From Bacteroidota bacterium (GTDB lineage: Bacteria; Bacteroidota; Ignavibacteria; Kapaibacteriales; Kapaibacteriaceae), in the NCBI GenBank assembly GCA_003488525.1, contig DNLG01000033.1:5044-13231 (forward strand): 8,188 nt of DNA, in the 5' to 3' direction. Numbering within the stretch: position 1 is the stretch's first letter; each line of letters starts with the position of its first letter. A program made the position numbers and the translations under genes. The notes beneath the pieces are model-generated. The model ran no database searches. It was not told the DNA's origin and saw nothing but the letters and a program-made list of their open reading frames with translations. Positions 7,479-8,188 of this stretch are shown here, piece after piece.

Positions 7479-8188
7479 ATGCGAATCCTGTCCTCCATCT
7501 TGATTGCGCTCTTCAGCGTCTGCTCCCTCGGGGCGCAGACCGCACAGCGATGGGCGAAAGTTGCTCTGCCTTCGCCGTACGATCAGGGGTATTATCTCGA
7601 CATCTTCTTCCTGCCCTCGAAGCCGAATCTTGGCTGGGCCTGCGATCAGTTCAAGGGCTACGTGGTACGAACAACCGATGGCGGCACCACATGGCAAGGG
7701 TCGAGTGTTTCCGGCGGATCGAACTGCCATCTCGAGTACATTCAATTCCTCGATGACAGCATCGGCTACACGTCCGGTCCGTGTGGCATGTTCAAGTCCA
7801 CCAATGGCGGCGTGACGTGGACATCGATCAAGCCCGCTGGTTCTCCGACGGTATGGGGCGGCTGGTTCCGCACGGCCAACGATGGCTGGTTTACGGGAGG
7901 GGGCTGCGGGTCGTGCACGTTCCTGAAAACAACGGACGGCGGGACGACATTCACGAGTGTTACCGACACGTCAGTAAAGACATCGGTCCTGTCCGACCCG
8001 TACTGGGCAGCCGACATGGCGCCGGGAGAAGTATTTGCCATTGGTAGTGGCACTCTGTGGAGATCGAGCGATGACGGTGCGACGTGGCAGTCCTTTGCCA
8101 GCACCGGTACTAACGCTCCCTGGCATGAAGAGCTGGCGATGGTCGGACAGTCCGTACTGATACCTAACGCTCAGGAGCGATGCGGGAG
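7479..8188 (+). CDS. Secreted Asp-box (YCF48/BNR-like) beta-propeller protein, 3' end outside the window
   Basis: The frame opens at ATG 7479-7481 and is uninterrupted for 236 codons to the window edge, so the protein is incomplete. Residues 1-19 look like a signal peptide (MRILSSILIALFSVCSLGA) cut before Gln20; Cys15 does not fit a lipobox because Val precedes it. Four Asp-box motifs follow: TTDGGTTW (65-72), STNGGVTW (107-114), TTDGGTTF (151-158) and SSDDGATW (196-203). They are spaced 42-45 residues apart, about one propeller blade each. Blades also show the YCF48-like pattern in which Gly-Trp or Gly-Tyr precedes the box, as in NLGWACDQF and NDGWFTGG. Five cysteines (55, 83, 102, 143, 146) follow the signal peptide. 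In FCB bacteria such proteins are often exported and may carry a C-terminal type IX sorting domain, but that end is not visible. There is no Shine-Dalgarno sequence. The specific function is unknown. Confidence 0.85.
   Translation, partial: MRILSSILIALFSVCSLGAQTAQRWAKVALPSPYDQGYYLDIFFLPSKPNLGWACDQFKGYVVRTTDGGTTWQGSSVSGGSNCHLEYIQFLDDSIGYTSGPCGMFKSTNGGVTWTSIKPAGSPTVWGGWFRTANDGWFTGGGCGSCTFLKTTDGGTTFTSVTDTSVKTSVLSDPYWAADMAPGEVFAIGSGTLWRSSDDGATWQSFASTGTNAPWHEELAMVGQSVLIPNAQERCG

Overview
The window is a stretch of ordinary, densely packed chromosome with about 55-60% GC by eye. It holds two divergent gene clusters that face away from a 95-base control region at 2969-3063. Several features suggest the Fibrobacteres-Chlorobi-Bacteroidetes (FCB) branch: an OmpA-type lipoprotein with a beta-propeller and a carboxypeptidase-regulatory-like domain, a secreted Asp-box (YCF48-like) propeller protein, and several starts without Shine-Dalgarno sequences. 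SecD and SecF are separate genes, not the fused SecDF usual in classical Bacteroidetes, so a Kapabacteria, Ignavibacteria or Chlorobi-like lineage fits better. This placement is inference; no rRNA or other phylogenetic marker was compared.

Minus-strand cluster, read from 2968 down to 1: trmB (tRNA m7G46 methyltransferase), then 14 bases later aat (leucyl/phenylalanyl-tRNA-protein transferase, GTG start). The aat 3' end overlaps by 17 bases a gene for a 544-residue outer-membrane lipoprotein with lipobox, poly-proline tether, PD40 propeller, carboxypeptidase-regulatory-like domain and OmpA C-terminal domain. Two bases after that gene, another reading frame begins and leaves the window at base 1. 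The tight spacing suggests a single operon.

Plus-strand cluster: secD (TTG start behind a strong GGAGGA), secF directly abutting it, and purA (adenylosuccinate synthetase) 12 bases later, probably one transcript. SecD and SecF form the proton-driven accessory complex of the SecYEG translocon. After a 92-base gap with no visible terminator, a new gene begins at 7479 and is still open at the right edge. It has a signal peptide and four Asp-box repeats, so it looks like an exported beta-propeller protein.

I found no tRNA or rRNA gene, insertion sequence, CRISPR array, phage gene or defence system. Most genes are housekeeping. The points most worth a second look are the PorE-like domain order of the lipoprotein, which hints at a type IX secretion context, the truncated Asp-box protein, a low-complexity repeat insertion in SecD, and an imperfect inverted repeat in the divergent promoter region. 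I see no convincing previously undescribed system here.
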